A stretch of DNA of 64,000 bases. It comes from Rhodovulum sp. GTDB taxonomy: Bacteria; Pseudomonadota; Alphaproteobacteria; Rhodobacterales; Rhodobacteraceae. Each line of letters opens with the position of its first letter. The first letter of the stretch is position 1. Position numbers and translations under genes: made by a program. The notes beneath the pieces are model-generated. The model was not told the origin of the DNA and made no database searches. It saw nothing but the letters and a program-made list of their open reading frames with translations. Below are positions 19,558 through 28,707 of this stretch, one piece after another. The stretch lies in NCBI GenBank assembly GCA_020637615.1, contig JACKKC010000005.1, forward strand, positions 59,685 through 123,684. Reading direction: 5' to 3'.

Positions 19558-21501
19558 TCACATGGCGGGCTCAAGGGCCTCGAGGGCCGGGATCAGCAGG
19601 CTCTCAGCCAGGCCGTCAATCTCGCCACGACTGGCAACGAGGACGGCCAGATATCCGGCCGCATCCGTTTCTGCCCGGGCGACGATGATCGGGACCACGC
19701 CGGCGGGGACGAACACGTCCCAGGTCAAGCCCTCGCCTGAAATACGCCGCATCGGTTGATCGGGCAGGTTCGTGATCCCGAAGTCCGCAAGGACGGCGAG
19801 CGCCATGTCATCGGCTTCGCCTGCCGGCGCCGAGAGCTGCAGATACAGCGTCTTGTCGACTGAAGGGTCACTGCGAGCGAAGACCCCGGGTCGAAGCTCG
19901 TTCCAGCCAGCCGGGACCAGGCCCGCGTAGCCAGTCCCCTCGTATGCAACCAGGCTGACTTCGCCCGACGTGGCGAGTTCCGTCAGGAAGGTAAGCGGCG
20001 CCATTTCCGCGATGCAGCTCGTATCCGGAGTCGCGATGGGGTCATTGAGGAACGCCGCCTCGATCGCGGCCGGGCAATCGTGGCTGCCGAGCCCGACGAT
20101 ATGGCCCAAGGCCGGGAAGACATACATGCCATGGACCCTGGTCAGGTTGGCCGCGATTTCCTGCGCATCCTCGAACGCCGTCGCGGCGTCGACTTGCCCC
20201 ACCAGCATCAGCGTCGGGATGTCGCTCCTGACCGGCGCCATCTCCTCGTCGCTTACGCGCTCGACCGGCCAGTTCTTGCAAGCGACGAACTTCATGCGCC
20301 CGCCCAGCGGTCCGTGATCGTAGAAGGCCGCGATCGTCGGAGACTCGGCGACGAGTCTCTCCACAGCCGCAGGGTCGTCGATCGAACCCGGCTCGGCGCA
20401 ACGCACCGAGAGCGACGAGCCCCATCCGAGAAAGCTGCCGGCGCGCGCGAGCACGCCGCCCCAGCCTCTGGCTGCCAGATCGAAATTGCCCTCGCTGAGG
20501 CTGTAGACGTAGAGCGGCACGGTACGTACCGCGGACGCGCTCGCCAGCGAGAACCTGAGCGGCATCGTGGCGTTCGCCGCATTCAGCAACACTTGGAACC
20601 GCTCGCCGGTATAGTCGTCCACCGCCTCGATCAGCGGCGGGTCGGCATCGAGTCGGGCGAGGGTTTCGAGCCATGTCTCCCGCAGATCCGGGAACGCCGC
20701 GGCGCAGGCCGCGTCCGCTGCGCAGGTCGCGAGCACCTCCTCGAAGGCATGGCGCATTGCCACGAGGCCGCTGGCCTCGGCTTCTCCCGGCGGGCTCGGC
20801 GCGTCGAGGATGACGCTGCGGATTCCCTCCGGGTGGCGGCGCATCATGGCAAGCGCCAGAGTGGTGCCGTAGGAGCTGCCGTGGATGTTGTAGGTTTCGT
20901 AGCCGAGCGCTGCCATGAGATCGGCGGCGTCGGCGGCGTTGGCAGCCGTATCGTAGTTGGACAGATTGTGGGACTGGCTGACCCGATCGTAGCACGCGTC
21001 GATCTGCGCCCCCAGGTAGTCCAGGAACCCTTCGGCGCTGAGCCTTTCGCCCGCGATCTCGTAGTCGTTCGCCTCGAAATACGCCCGCGAGATCTCCGGG
21101 CAGTCGAGCGACGGCTCCGACATCCCCTGGCCGCGCTGATCGAAGGCGATAATGTCGCGGTTCGCACCGAACAGGGCGGCATCGTCGAGCCACGCAACCT
21201 CCATGTAGCTGAGGTAGCCGCCACCCGGTCCGCCATGCAGGCGCAGGATCGGATCAGGCTCCGGGTCCCCTCCGGGATGGCGCAGGACCACGACGGCGAT
21301 CCGAATCTCCGGTCCGTCGGGGGCTTCGCGGTCTTCGGGTACGGTCAGGTAGCCACACTCGACGGGCTGGTCCCGAGGCAGGCTGAACCAGCACTCGACC
21401 GGATCGAACCGCACCTCGGCCAAGGCCGTCGATAGCCCGAGCAACTGAATGGCCGCCGCGGCGGCCGATACGGAAAGGAGATCTCGGATCTTGTCAGTCA
21501 T
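19558..21501 (-). CDS. Exported alpha/beta hydrolase (S33/tripeptidyl-aminopeptidase-like) with C-terminal extension
   Basis: 647 residues. The ATG at 21501 has GGAG upstream and starts a leader peptide (hydrophobic run to LSTALAE), so the product is exported. The core has the oxyanion HGGPGGGY, the DQRGQGMS strand, nucleophile elbow GSSYGTT, the acid region LMLVGQVDAATAFED and catalytic His in ALGHIVGLGSHDC. About 150 residues follow the hydrolase fold and look like a separate beta-rich domain I do not recognise. GC content and codon use are slightly lower than in neighbours. Likely peptidase or esterase acting outside the cytoplasm. Confidence 0.85.
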   Translation of the reverse strand: MTDKIRDLLSVSAAAAAIQLLGLSTALAEVRFDPVECWFSLPRDQPVECGYLTVPEDREAPDGPEIRIAVVVLRHPGGDPEPDPILRLHGGPGGGYLSYMEVAWLDDAALFGANRDIIAFDQRGQGMSEPSLDCPEISRAYFEANDYEIAGERLSAEGFLDYLGAQIDACYDRVSQSHNLSNYDTAANAADAADLMAALGYETYNIHGSSYGTTLALAMMRRHPEGIRSVILDAPSPPGEAEASGLVAMRHAFEEVLATCAADAACAAAFPDLRETWLETLARLDADPPLIEAVDDYTGERFQVLLNAANATMPLRFSLASASAVRTVPLYVYSLSEGNFDLAARGWGGVLARAGSFLGWGSSLSVRCAEPGSIDDPAAVERLVAESPTIAAFYDHGPLGGRMKFVACKNWPVERVSDEEMAPVRSDIPTLMLVGQVDAATAFEDAQEIAANLTRVHGMYVFPALGHIVGLGSHDCPAAIEAAFLNDPIATPDTSCIAEMAPLTFLTELATSGEVSLVAYEGTGYAGLVPAGWNELRPGVFARSDPSVDKTLYLQLSAPAGEADDMALAVLADFGITNLPDQPMRRISGEGLTWDVFVPAGVVPIIVARAETDAAGYLAVLVASRGEIDGLAESLLIPALEALEPAM

Positions 21502-21687
21502 CGGAGTCTCCTGGCGGACTCGGAGCTGCGGGAGCGATGATACGCTTCGCAGCCACGAATCCCAAGACGATTGCATTGCGGAGGGGTTTCGCAATCGCCG
21601 CTGCGCTGGGGCTGGGATCTGCAAGAGGGTTGGCAGCCGTTCGCCGCGGCTTGCGCCAATGGCGGCCGTGCGGGGTTTTGACGCCGA

Positions 21688-22629
21688 TCAGGGTGGCAGC
21701 CGAAAGGTCCGCTGCAGGATCTGTTTCGGGGAGAGCCCGAAGCGGGCGCGCATGGCGCGGGAGAAGCCGGGCAGCGATGCGAAGCCGCAGGCCACCGCGA
21801 TCTCGGTCATCGAAAGCTGCGAATTGACGATGAGATGATGCGCGGCCTCCATCCGGCGGTTCCGGTAGCAGGCGGATGGGGTCAGGCCATGGGCCGCGAG
21901 GCAGCGCCGGCGCAGTTGCTTCGCGGACAATCCCAGGCGCCGGCAGATCTCCTCGACCGGGATGGGGGGCGACAGGTTCTCCAGCATCATCCGGTGCATC
22001 TGCATGAGCAGCGGATCGGCGGTCATCGCGTTGCGCTGCGGCGTGTCGCTGCTTCGCGGCTTGCCGTGGATCATCCCGTTGGCGGTAGCCGCCGCGAGGT
22101 CTTCGTCGACGTCGTGCGCGATCCAGGCCAGGACCGCATCGCCGGTGGCCGTGCCGCCGGCCGCGGTCAGCCGCTGCCGGTCCAGGCAGAAGATCCGATC
22201 GGTGACGTCGATGTCGGGCCAGCGCTCGCGGAATGCGGCTTCGGCCTCGTAATGCAGCACCGCCTTGCGGCCGTCCAGCAATCCGAGCTCGGCAAGGATG
22301 ACCGTTCCCGTATCGACGCCCCCGATGACGCAAGGCGTGGTCGCGGCGCGCGAGGCATAGGCGCGAACGCGTGCGGTGAGATGCGCCAGGGGATGATAGC
22401 CGGCGCAGAGCAGGACCAGATCGGCGCCGGGGCCGCCGGCCCAGTCGAGGGTGTCGGGCGCGACCAGTGCCCCGTTCGAGGCCCGCACCGGCGCGTTCGT
22501 CGCGGTCCGGGTCGTCCAGCGAAACATCTCTCGCCCGGCGCATTTGTTCGCGAGGCGCAGCGTTTCGGTGGCCAGCACATAGGCCAGCATCTGGAATTCC
22601 GGGAAGAGCACGAAGGAGACATTCGGCAC
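21688..22629 (-). CDS. GlxA-family AraC-type transcriptional regulator
   Basis: About 313 residues. The N-terminal DJ-1/PfpI-like domain is recognised from FVLFPEFQMLAYVLATETLR and the ADLVLLCAGYHP segment. The C-terminal AraC HTH pair spans roughly the last 100 residues (VEEICRRLGLSAKQLRRR; MTEIAVACGFASLPGFSRA). I prefer the GTG giving VPNVSFVLFPEF; an in-frame ATG at 22704 would add 25 residues. Divergently transcribed from the class II aldolase gene with ~90 bases between, so it probably controls that gene. Confidence 0.87.
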   Translation of the reverse strand: MPNVSFVLFPEFQMLAYVLATETLRLANKCAGREMFRWTTRTATNAPVRASNGALVAPDTLDWAGGPGADLVLLCAGYHPLAHLTARVRAYASRAATTPCVIGGVDTGTVILAELGLLDGRKAVLHYEAEAAFRERWPDIDVTDRIFCLDRQRLTAAGGTATGDAVLAWIAHDVDEDLAAATANGMIHGKPRSSDTPQRNAMTADPLLMQMHRMMLENLSPPIPVEEICRRLGLSAKQLRRRCLAAHGLTPSACYRNRRMEAAHHLIVNSQLSMTEIAVACGFASLPGFSRAMRARFGLSPKQILQRTFRLPP

Positions 22630-22721
22630 CGGGGGAGTTTTCGGCAAAGTTCGGGGCGTTTCAAGGCAAATCCTGCAAGCGCCCGGCGCTATGCTCCCCG
22701 GCAAAACCGCGGAGAGAGCCG

Positions 22722-23510
22722 ATGAACATCATGACCCCGAATGCAGGCGGCCGGCGTCCCGCCGATTGCGGCGATGCCGAATGGGAGGCCCGCTGCGAGC
22801 TTGCGGCCATCTACAACGCGCTCGTGAAATACCGCCTGACGGATGTCACCAACCAGTGGCACGCGATCCGGGTACCGGGCGAGGCGGCGCTGCTGACCCA
22901 TCACTACGGCTGGATGCACGAGGAGGTGACCGCGTCGAACCTGATCAAGGTCGGCTTCGACCGGGTGAACCACAATCCCGGGAACGGCGCGCCCAACCCG
23001 TCGGCCGTCGAGATCGGCAAGCTGTTCTTCGAGGCCGAGCCCGAGGTGAACTGCATCATGCACATCCACACCAAGGCGATCATGGGGGTCTCGGCCCAGA
23101 AGGAGGGGCTTCGGCCGCTCAGCCAGGCCTATCTCATGATCGGCGGCGGGGATGTCATCGGCTATACCGACTACGAGTTCGAATGCACGGAGGATTTCCT
23201 TTCGGGGCTGCTGAAGGCGGGGACCGGCAGGAAGGCGATCGTCGAGGCCTGGCACGGGGCCTTCGTGTTCGGCGCGACGGCGGGCGAGGCCTTCTTCCGG
23301 TCCTTCTATCTCGACCAGGCCTGCGCCGTGCAGCTCGAGGTGCAGAAGTCGGCGGCGGGCGGCGCGACGATCCGGGAGATCCCCGAGGCGGAGATCCGGC
23401 GCCACCTGACGGACATGGGCAACAGCGACTGGTATGGCTACGAAGGCAAGCTGGAATGGCTCGCCATCCGCCGCCGCCTGGAGGCCGAGGCGCCTCACTA
23501 CCGGACCTGA
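22722..23510 (+). CDS. Class II aldolase/adducin family protein
   Basis: 262 residues. Zinc-binding HxH in CIMHIHTKA and a third His in AWHGAFVFGAT follow the fuculose-phosphate-aldolase fold; the loop DVTNQWHAIRVPG near the N-terminus fits the aldolase_II family. Many members lacking strict aldolase residues act as decarboxylases or epimerases, so the reaction is not assigned. ATG follows GGAGAGAG. Divergent from the GlxA-type regulator. Confidence 0.88.
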   Translation: MNIMTPNAGGRRPADCGDAEWEARCELAAIYNALVKYRLTDVTNQWHAIRVPGEAALLTHHYGWMHEEVTASNLIKVGFDRVNHNPGNGAPNPSAVEIGKLFFEAEPEVNCIMHIHTKAIMGVSAQKEGLRPLSQAYLMIGGGDVIGYTDYEFECTEDFLSGLLKAGTGRKAIVEAWHGAFVFGATAGEAFFRSFYLDQACAVQLEVQKSAAGGATIREIPEAEIRRHLTDMGNSDWYGYEGKLEWLAIRRRLEAEAPHYRT

Positions 23511-23646
23511 GCGTCGGCGGCCGGGACGCGCCGGACACTGCGCCGGACTTCTCGCCGGCGGCGGATTTGCGGCCGTCACCGGCCGTTCGCCGCCTGCGGT
23601 GCGAACGACGGCGTTGCGGGACGAAGCGGATATCCATCGACGGGCA

Positions 23647-23689
23647 GGCGTGTTCGCGGGCGCCCAATCGGAACATCCGCGAACACGCC
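23647..23689. terminator. Bidirectional terminator-like hairpin
   Basis: Perfect 13-bp inverted repeat GGCGTGTTCGCGG (23647-23659) / CCGCGAACACGCC (23677-23689) with a 17-base loop, located between the 3' ends of the convergent aldolase and sulfotransferase genes. No strong T run follows, so termination is inferred from position and stem strength. Confidence 0.5.
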
Positions 23690-23716
23690 ATGTGGCCTTC
23701 TTCCGGATTCTCGGGA

Positions 23717-24616
23717 TCAGGCCTGGAACGGGCGTCCGCTCCCCTCTTCGAGCCACCGGCGCGCCCCGGGATCGGGGACAAGATCTCGAAGACGCGCGCC
23801 GTAGGCGGCGAGGTCGTTGTCGGTGAGCTGTCCCTTCCAGTTCCCCGTGCCGCCTGAGCCGAAGAAGGCCGCATCGCTTTTCCAGAAACCGGTACCGCCG
23901 ACGGGGGCATAGCGCTCGGCCTTGGCGCGCATTTCGCGAATGCCCGTGGCGCGTGCGATGGCCTCTATCAGCGCATCGTCGGCGTCAATCCCGACGGCAT
24001 CTGCAAGATGTCGCAGGGTAGCGCGAGCGTCGATGCTCATGTCCGAATAGTGCAGTAGGATCAGCCCGGGGATGCGACCGGAGCAGGCTGTTTGCAGGTA
24101 ATGATGCGTGATGGCCTCGAGAGTATCGTTGTCGTAGTCGTCCTTGCTCATCGGCTCGCTCAGAAGAGCGGCGAGCGCCTCCGAGAGAGGTGCCTTCATC
24201 GGATGGTCGTCGGACAGGTGGCGGTTGGCGATGTGTTTGCGCAGCGAGAAGAATATGTCGAGCGGGTGCCTGTAGACCGCGACGACCTTGATCCCGTCCC
24301 ACACCGGGAAGCCGTCGGCTGGGGTGTGGGTCTTTAGGACGCGCCGGCCGGGCAGCGCAGCGATTGTGCGTGCAACCTCATCCGGGGCAACGCCGAGATC
24401 GGCATCGACCCAAGGCGATACGGCGCCGAGCGTATCGGGAAGGTCCGGCCCACCGTTCAGGAGCATTGCCAGCATTGTCTGGGTCCATGTCGTGCCGCTC
24501 TTGGGCGGCGTGCAGACGAGGACGTCCCCATCGCGCGGCTCCCATGTCACCCAGCGTTCGGGCGTGGTCAGTTCGCCACGATAGGTTGTGGCGGCAGGAA
24601 TTGTCCTATGTGCCAT
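23717..24616 (-). CDS. Sulfotransferase domain protein
   Basis: 299 residues. PAPS 5'-phosphosulfate loop TPPKSGTTWTQ near residue 38, conserved VLKTHTPAD (catalytic His), and 3'-phosphate-binding VYRHPLDIFFSL are all visible, with the GNWKG motif near the C-terminus. This is the cytosolic aryl/alcohol sulfotransferase type. Acceptor unknown. Convergent with the aldolase gene. Confidence 0.93.
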   Translation of the reverse strand: MAHRTIPAATTYRGELTTPERWVTWEPRDGDVLVCTPPKSGTTWTQTMLAMLLNGGPDLPDTLGAVSPWVDADLGVAPDEVARTIAALPGRRVLKTHTPADGFPVWDGIKVVAVYRHPLDIFFSLRKHIANRHLSDDHPMKAPLSEALAALLSEPMSKDDYDNDTLEAITHHYLQTACSGRIPGLILLHYSDMSIDARATLRHLADAVGIDADDALIEAIARATGIREMRAKAERYAPVGGTGFWKSDAAFFGSGGTGNWKGQLTDNDLAAYGARLRDLVPDPGARRWLEEGSGRPFQA

Positions 24617-24738
24617 GGCCGGGCCCTCCTGACCCCGACAAGCCTATGGGGCGGTGAAGAGCGGGGTCAACAGATCGACACCGGCTTGCCTACCCATGGT
24701 TTCGGAAGGTCAGCGTCGCGGGACAAAGCTGCCGCTGC

Positions 24739-25149
24739 CTATCTTAACCGGAACAGGATCTCGCGCTCCTCGGAGATGTTGAGGCTATCCGCAAAACCTA
24801 CCTCGCACGCGCCGTGCTTCTTCAACAGTGAGCGCATGATGACGTTCGAGGCTTCAGTCGTACTGTAGAGCCGCAACCACTTCCGGTCTTTAACGACCCC
24901 AGCGATCAGATCACCCCCGATGCCTTGCCCACGGACGGCGGCGGCGACGCAGACAATCGAGAGCAACGGCCAGCCCAAGAAATCGGAGGGCGCGACCTTG
25001 GCGTAGCCCACGACACCGCCTTGCATCTCCGCGACGACCAGAGTGCCGTGCTGCATATCGATGCGCCTATCCCCCATGAATTCATCGAAGGACTTCAGCG
25101 CAGGATAGTCGCTGAGCTCGCAGGGCCTGATGATTGTCTTTTGTCGCAT
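24739..25149 (-). CDS. GNAT-family N-acetyltransferase
   Basis: 136 residues. The acetyl-CoA loop is VAAAVRGQGIGGDLI, preceded by the PLLSIVCV beta-strand typical of GNAT folds. I chose the ATG giving MRQKTIIRPCEL because GGAGG sits 6 bases upstream; the longer in-frame start at 25197 lacks one. Substrate unknown. Lower GC than the surrounding core genes. Confidence 0.85.
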   Translation of the reverse strand: MRQKTIIRPCELSDYPALKSFDEFMGDRRIDMQHGTLVVAEMQGGVVGYAKVAPSDFLGWPLLSIVCVAAAVRGQGIGGDLIAGVVKDRKWLRLYSTTEASNVIMRSLLKKHGACEVGFADSLNISEEREILFRLR

Positions 25150-25187
25150 GAGTCCTCCAGCGGTGGCCTTAATCACGCCTGGGGAAC

Positions 25188-25733
25188 CTAGATGCAATGA
25201 CGGCCAGGGCCTCGAAGCTGCCGTTCGCCGCGGATCGCGACGACGGCGGCAGTGCGGGGCCGAGCGGAAGTTCGGTCTTCGGTCGTGATGTCAGGTCTTG
25301 CTGCTTCCAGAATGAGAATGGCCGAGCGGGCGTTGCCGCGCCGCGCTGGACCACCAAGACGCTTCTCCATGGCGAAGTTTGTCAGCGTTACGCCGGCCCG
25401 CTCGATCTGTTGCTCTCGGATGACCGTCCAGCCACGCCGCTCGAAGAGCCCCCGAACAAGATAGCTCGCTTGGGAATGAAGGCGCTCAATACCTGCCTCG
25501 CGCGCCAAGGTTTCGATCCGCGCGTAGAGACGCCCGCCGATGCCGCGGCGTTGGTGAGCCGGCGCGACAAAAGCCAGATCGATATAGCCATCGTCGTCCA
25601 GCGTCATGAAGCCCATCGCCCGCCCTGCCAGGCGCGCTACCACCGTTCGCTGCGCGGTCAGGCGAGCGGCCCAATCCGGTCCGGAAGGCGTCGTGGGCGC
25701 CCAAGCCCGCCGCTGGTCTGCATCTGTCCGCCG
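25188..25733 (-). pseudogene. GNAT acetyltransferase remnant, 5'-truncated
   Basis: The conserved core is clear (DGYIDLAFVAPAHQ followed by RRGIGGRLYARIE), and the frame stays open upstream to a TGA at 25736 through DWAARLTAQRTVVARL, normally internal in such proteins. The beginning is missing at the edge of an IS3 element at 25759. The reading frame also runs ~55 residues past the usual end (ANFAMEKRL region), so the 3' end is altered too. Probably inactivated. Confidence 0.65.
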
Positions 25734-25809
25734 TCAGCACCCGTGGGACGATTTGAGGTGATTGAGCAACGGAGGGTTTCTGGTTCATCGTAACCGCCAA
25801 GGAGTGGAG

Positions 25810-26184
25810 ATGAGCCAGAAACCCGGAACGCAGAGAGCGGCCGCCGAGAAGGTGGTGAAAGAGATCCGTCGAGCGACGCGGAAGCAGCATTCGGCGGAGG
25901 AAAAGATCAGGATCGTCCTCGCCGGGTTGCGCGGCGAGGACAGCATCGCGGAGCACTGTCGCCGAGAAGGGATCGCGCAGAGCCTGTACTACAGCTGGTC
26001 GAAGGAGTTCCTCGAGGCCGGCAAGCGACGCCTTGCGGGCGACACGGCACGTCAGGCGACGAGTCCTGAGGTGAAGGAGCTGCGCGCCGAGGCGGCGGCG
26101 CTGAAGGAGGCGGTGGCTGATCTCACGCTGGAGAACCGTCTGCTCAAAAAAAGCATGACCGGGGCTGGGGGCGACCGCGCATGA
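25810..26184 (+). CDS. IS3-family transposase OrfA
   Basis: 124 residues with the helix-turn-helix of IS3/IS911-type OrfA (HSAEEKIRIVLAGLRGED; IAEHCRREGIAQSLYYSW) and a C-terminal leucine-zipper-like helix (LRAEAAALKEAVADLTLEN). Its TGA overlaps the OrfB ATG in ATGA, so OrfB may be made by coupling as well as by frameshifting. Confidence 0.92.
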   Translation: MSQKPGTQRAAAEKVVKEIRRATRKQHSAEEKIRIVLAGLRGEDSIAEHCRREGIAQSLYYSWSKEFLEAGKRRLAGDTARQATSPEVKELRAEAAALKEAVADLTLENRLLKKSMTGAGGDRA

Positions 26185-27161
26185 GGTATGTCGCCGCCGA
26201 GAAGCTCGAGATCATCCGGCTGGTCGAAGGATCGCACCTGCCGGTGCGCCGGACCCTGGCGCGGATCGGGGTGCCGTCCGCGACCTTCTACCGCTGGTAC
26301 GACCGCTACCGTGAGCATGGGCCGGAAGGCTTGGAGGACCGGTCGCCCAGGCCCGGCCGGGTGTGGAACCGCATCCCCGAGCCGGTGCGGGAGCGCATTC
26401 TCGCCCTCGCGCTCGAGGCGCCGGAGCTGTCGGCGCGGGAGCTGGCCATCCGCTTCACCGACGAAGAGAAGTATTTCGTCTCAGAGGCTTCGGTCTATCG
26501 CCTGCTCAAGGCGCACGACCTGATCACCAGCCCTGCCTTCGTCGTGGCAAAGGCGGCAGAGGCGTTCACGGAACAGACGACGGCACCGAACCAGCTCTGG
26601 CAGACTGACTTCACCTATCTCAAGGTCGCCGGCTGGGGCTGGTTCTACCTCTCGACGATCCTCGACGACTATTCCCGCTTCATCGTCGCCTGGAAGCTCT
26701 GCACCAGCATGCGCGCCGGTGACGTCACCGATACGCTGGAGCTTGCCCTGGCGGCCTCGGGCTGCGACACCGCCAACGTCGTCCATCGTCCCCGGTTGCT
26801 CAGCGACAACGGCTCGTCCTACGTCGCGGGCGATCTCGCGGACTGGCTCGCGGACAAGGGTATCGCCCATATCCGCGGCGCGCCGAACCACCCCCAGACC
26901 CAAGGCAAGATCGAGCGCTGGCACCAGACGCTGAAGAACCGCGTTCTGCTCGAGAACTACTTCCTGCCGGGCCAGCTCGAGGCCGCCGTCGCAGCCTTCG
27001 TCGAGCACTACAACCACTGCCGCTACCACGAGAGCCTCGGCAACCTGACCCCCGCCGATGTCTACCTCGGCCGCGGTCAGGCCATCCTCGAGGCCCGGGA
27101 AAAGATTAAGAAACTGACCATTCAAAACCGCCGCTTGAGCCATCACGGCCGAGCGGCCTAA
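26181..27161 (+). CDS. IS3-family transposase OrfB (DDE integrase core)
   Basis: 326 residues. HTH_Tnp-type N-terminus, then the rve integrase core with catalytic residues in WQTDFTYL, LLSDNGSSY and GKIERWHQTLKN. The triad is complete and the frame intact, so this copy may still be active. Confidence 0.93.
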   Translation: MRYVAAEKLEIIRLVEGSHLPVRRTLARIGVPSATFYRWYDRYREHGPEGLEDRSPRPGRVWNRIPEPVRERILALALEAPELSARELAIRFTDEEKYFVSEASVYRLLKAHDLITSPAFVVAKAAEAFTEQTTAPNQLWQTDFTYLKVAGWGWFYLSTILDDYSRFIVAWKLCTSMRAGDVTDTLELALAASGCDTANVVHRPRLLSDNGSSYVAGDLADWLADKGIAHIRGAPNHPQTQGKIERWHQTLKNRVLLENYFLPGQLEAAVAAFVEHYNHCRYHESLGNLTPADVYLGRGQAILEAREKIKKLTIQNRRLSHHGRAA

Positions 27162-27221
27162 CCTGAAACAGATGAGCCAGAGCCCTCCAATGCTCGATCA
27201 GCTTAGATGTCCCGAAAAGTC

Positions 27222-27449
27222 TGACGACGGACAGGCGAGGAAGGCACGTCGGTCGCCGAGATCTGCCGGAAGGCCGGGATCAGCCAGGCGACGTACTTCA
27301 ACTGGAAGAAGCGGTATGGGGGCCTGCTGCCTGACGAGATGCGTCGGCTGAAGTCTCTGGAAGACGAGAACGCGCGCCTGAAGAAGATCGTTGCCGAGCT
27401 GACGCTGGACCGGGAGATGCTCCAGGACGTCATTCGCCGAAAGCTCTAA
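27222..27449 (+). pseudogene. IS3-family OrfA fragment (second element), 5'-truncated
   Basis: Translates in one frame as EEGTSVAEICRKAGISQA, YFNWKKRYGG and RRLKSLEDENARLKKIVAEL, an OrfA C-terminal two-thirds. The beginning is missing just inside the right end of the complete IS3 element. OrfB follows in the -1 frame, the usual IS3 layout. Confidence 0.75.
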
Positions 27450-27481
27450 GGCCTGCCCGGAAGCGCAAGCTGGTCGACGGG

Positions 27482-28285
27482 ATGTTGGTCGATTGGGGTG
27501 TGTCGATCCGCCGGGCCTGCCGGGCGCTGCGGTTCGACACCTCGAGCTACCACTACAAGTCCCGCCGCACTGGGCAGGCTGGCCTGGAACGACGCATCAG
27601 GGAGATCTGCGAGACGCGTGTGCTCTACGGTTACCGCCGGGTGCATGTGCTGCTGCGCCGCGAGGGATGGCAGGTGAACATCAAGAAGATCCGCAGGATT
27701 TACAATAAGTTGGGATTGCAGCTCCGGAACAGGTCCCCCAAGCGCCGGGTCAAGGCGAAGCTGCGCGAGGACCGCCAGGAGGCTGCCGGCCCGAACGAAG
27801 TCTGGGCGATGGATTTCGTCCATGACCAGCTCGCGCTCGGAAAGAAGCTGCGGATCCTGACCATTGTCGATACCCACTCGCGGTACTGCCCGGCGGCCGA
27901 TCCGCGCTTTGCCTACCGCGGCGAGGACGTGGTCCAGACCCTCGAACGGGTCTGCGCCCGCGTCGGCTACCCGCAGACGATCCGGGTCGACAACGGCACC
28001 GAGTTCGTCAGCCGCGACCTCGATCTCTGGGCCTATGCCAACGAGGTCACGCTGGACTTCTCCCGGCCAGGCAAGTTGATTGACAACGGCTTCATCGAAG
28101 CGTTCAATTCGAAGCTCCGGGCGGAATGTCTGAACGCACACTGGTTCATGGACCTTGCCGATGCCCGCCAATTGATTGCGGCTTGGCGGCTCGACTACAA
28201 CGAGGTCAGACCCCACAGCGCGATCGGATACAACGTCCCGATCGACCTGCACATTCCCGGTGGCGCAACCAGCCCGTCATCATGA
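27482..28285 (+). CDS. IS3-family transposase OrfB (second element)
   Basis: 267 residues from the first ATG; the -1 frame is open further upstream (RPARKRKLVDG), as expected for an OrfAB fusion made by frameshifting. DDE residues lie in WAMDFVHDQL, RVDNGTEFVS and NGFIEAFNSKLR. The group resembles IS407/IS51-like elements. Because OrfA is truncated, this copy is probably not autonomous. I could not define its right terminal repeat. Confidence 0.88.
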   Translation: MLVDWGVSIRRACRALRFDTSSYHYKSRRTGQAGLERRIREICETRVLYGYRRVHVLLRREGWQVNIKKIRRIYNKLGLQLRNRSPKRRVKAKLREDRQEAAGPNEVWAMDFVHDQLALGKKLRILTIVDTHSRYCPAADPRFAYRGEDVVQTLERVCARVGYPQTIRVDNGTEFVSRDLDLWAYANEVTLDFSRPGKLIDNGFIEAFNSKLRAECLNAHWFMDLADARQLIAAWRLDYNEVRPHSAIGYNVPIDLHIPGGATSPSS

Positions 28286-28408
28286 TCTGAGCCGGAAACC
28301 TCCAGCCGGCGGCGATCCAGGATTGGGGAGCGGAGCACAAACCCAAGGCCTCTCACAATGATCGAGGGAGCGGAGGGGAGCAGGTCACGCAGAATCATCT
28401 GATTTGAG

Positions 28409-28589
28409 TCAGACGCGGATGGCTGCGAGGGTGGCGCCGGCAAGGTAGTTTGCGTCGGTCCTGTCATATCGGGTGGCGATACCTCGGAAGTTGTTGATCC
28501 GGTTGAAGAACCGCTCGACGCGGTTGGGTTGCCGATAGACCTGGGAGCTGAAGGCGAAGCTGCCCCTGCGGATCACCCGGGGCGGTTTC
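28409..28589 (-). pseudogene. IS5-family transposase, C-terminal fragment
   Basis: The minus strand reads GSFAFSSQVYRQPNRVERFF, then NRINNFRGIATRYDRTDANY and LAGATLAAIRV before a TGA, the C-terminal end of IS5-type transposases (RNxxERxFNRIKxFRRIATRYDK). It stops exactly where the IS21 element begins; matching upstream sequence resumes beyond the IS21 element at 31121. Confidence 0.75.
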
Positions 28590-28707
28590 TGTGTGGATCG
28601 GCGTGGAATGTTGACCCCGTGAGGCCGGGGATCGGCGTCGAAGATTGACCCCCCTTCCTCCGTGAACAGCAGTGCCCGTCTGGTTCGTTCTGGACGGGTG
28701 GCGGGGG

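Larger units (their letters stand above)
25759..27200 (+). mobile_element. IS3-family insertion sequence, apparently complete
   Basis: 1442 bp bounded by imperfect ~30-base inverted repeats: the left end begins TGATTGAGCAACGGAGGG and the complement of the right end begins TGATCGAGCATTGGAGGG. It holds two overlapping transposase genes. No target-site duplication is visible, and both flanks are broken sequences (GNAT remnant left, truncated IS3 orfA right), so deletions probably followed insertion. Confidence 0.85.

Noticed and set aside
18278..19561. Long minus-strand frame opposite the SDR gene and following gap
   Set aside because: Antisense to a well-supported SDR; no family motif or ribosome-binding site.
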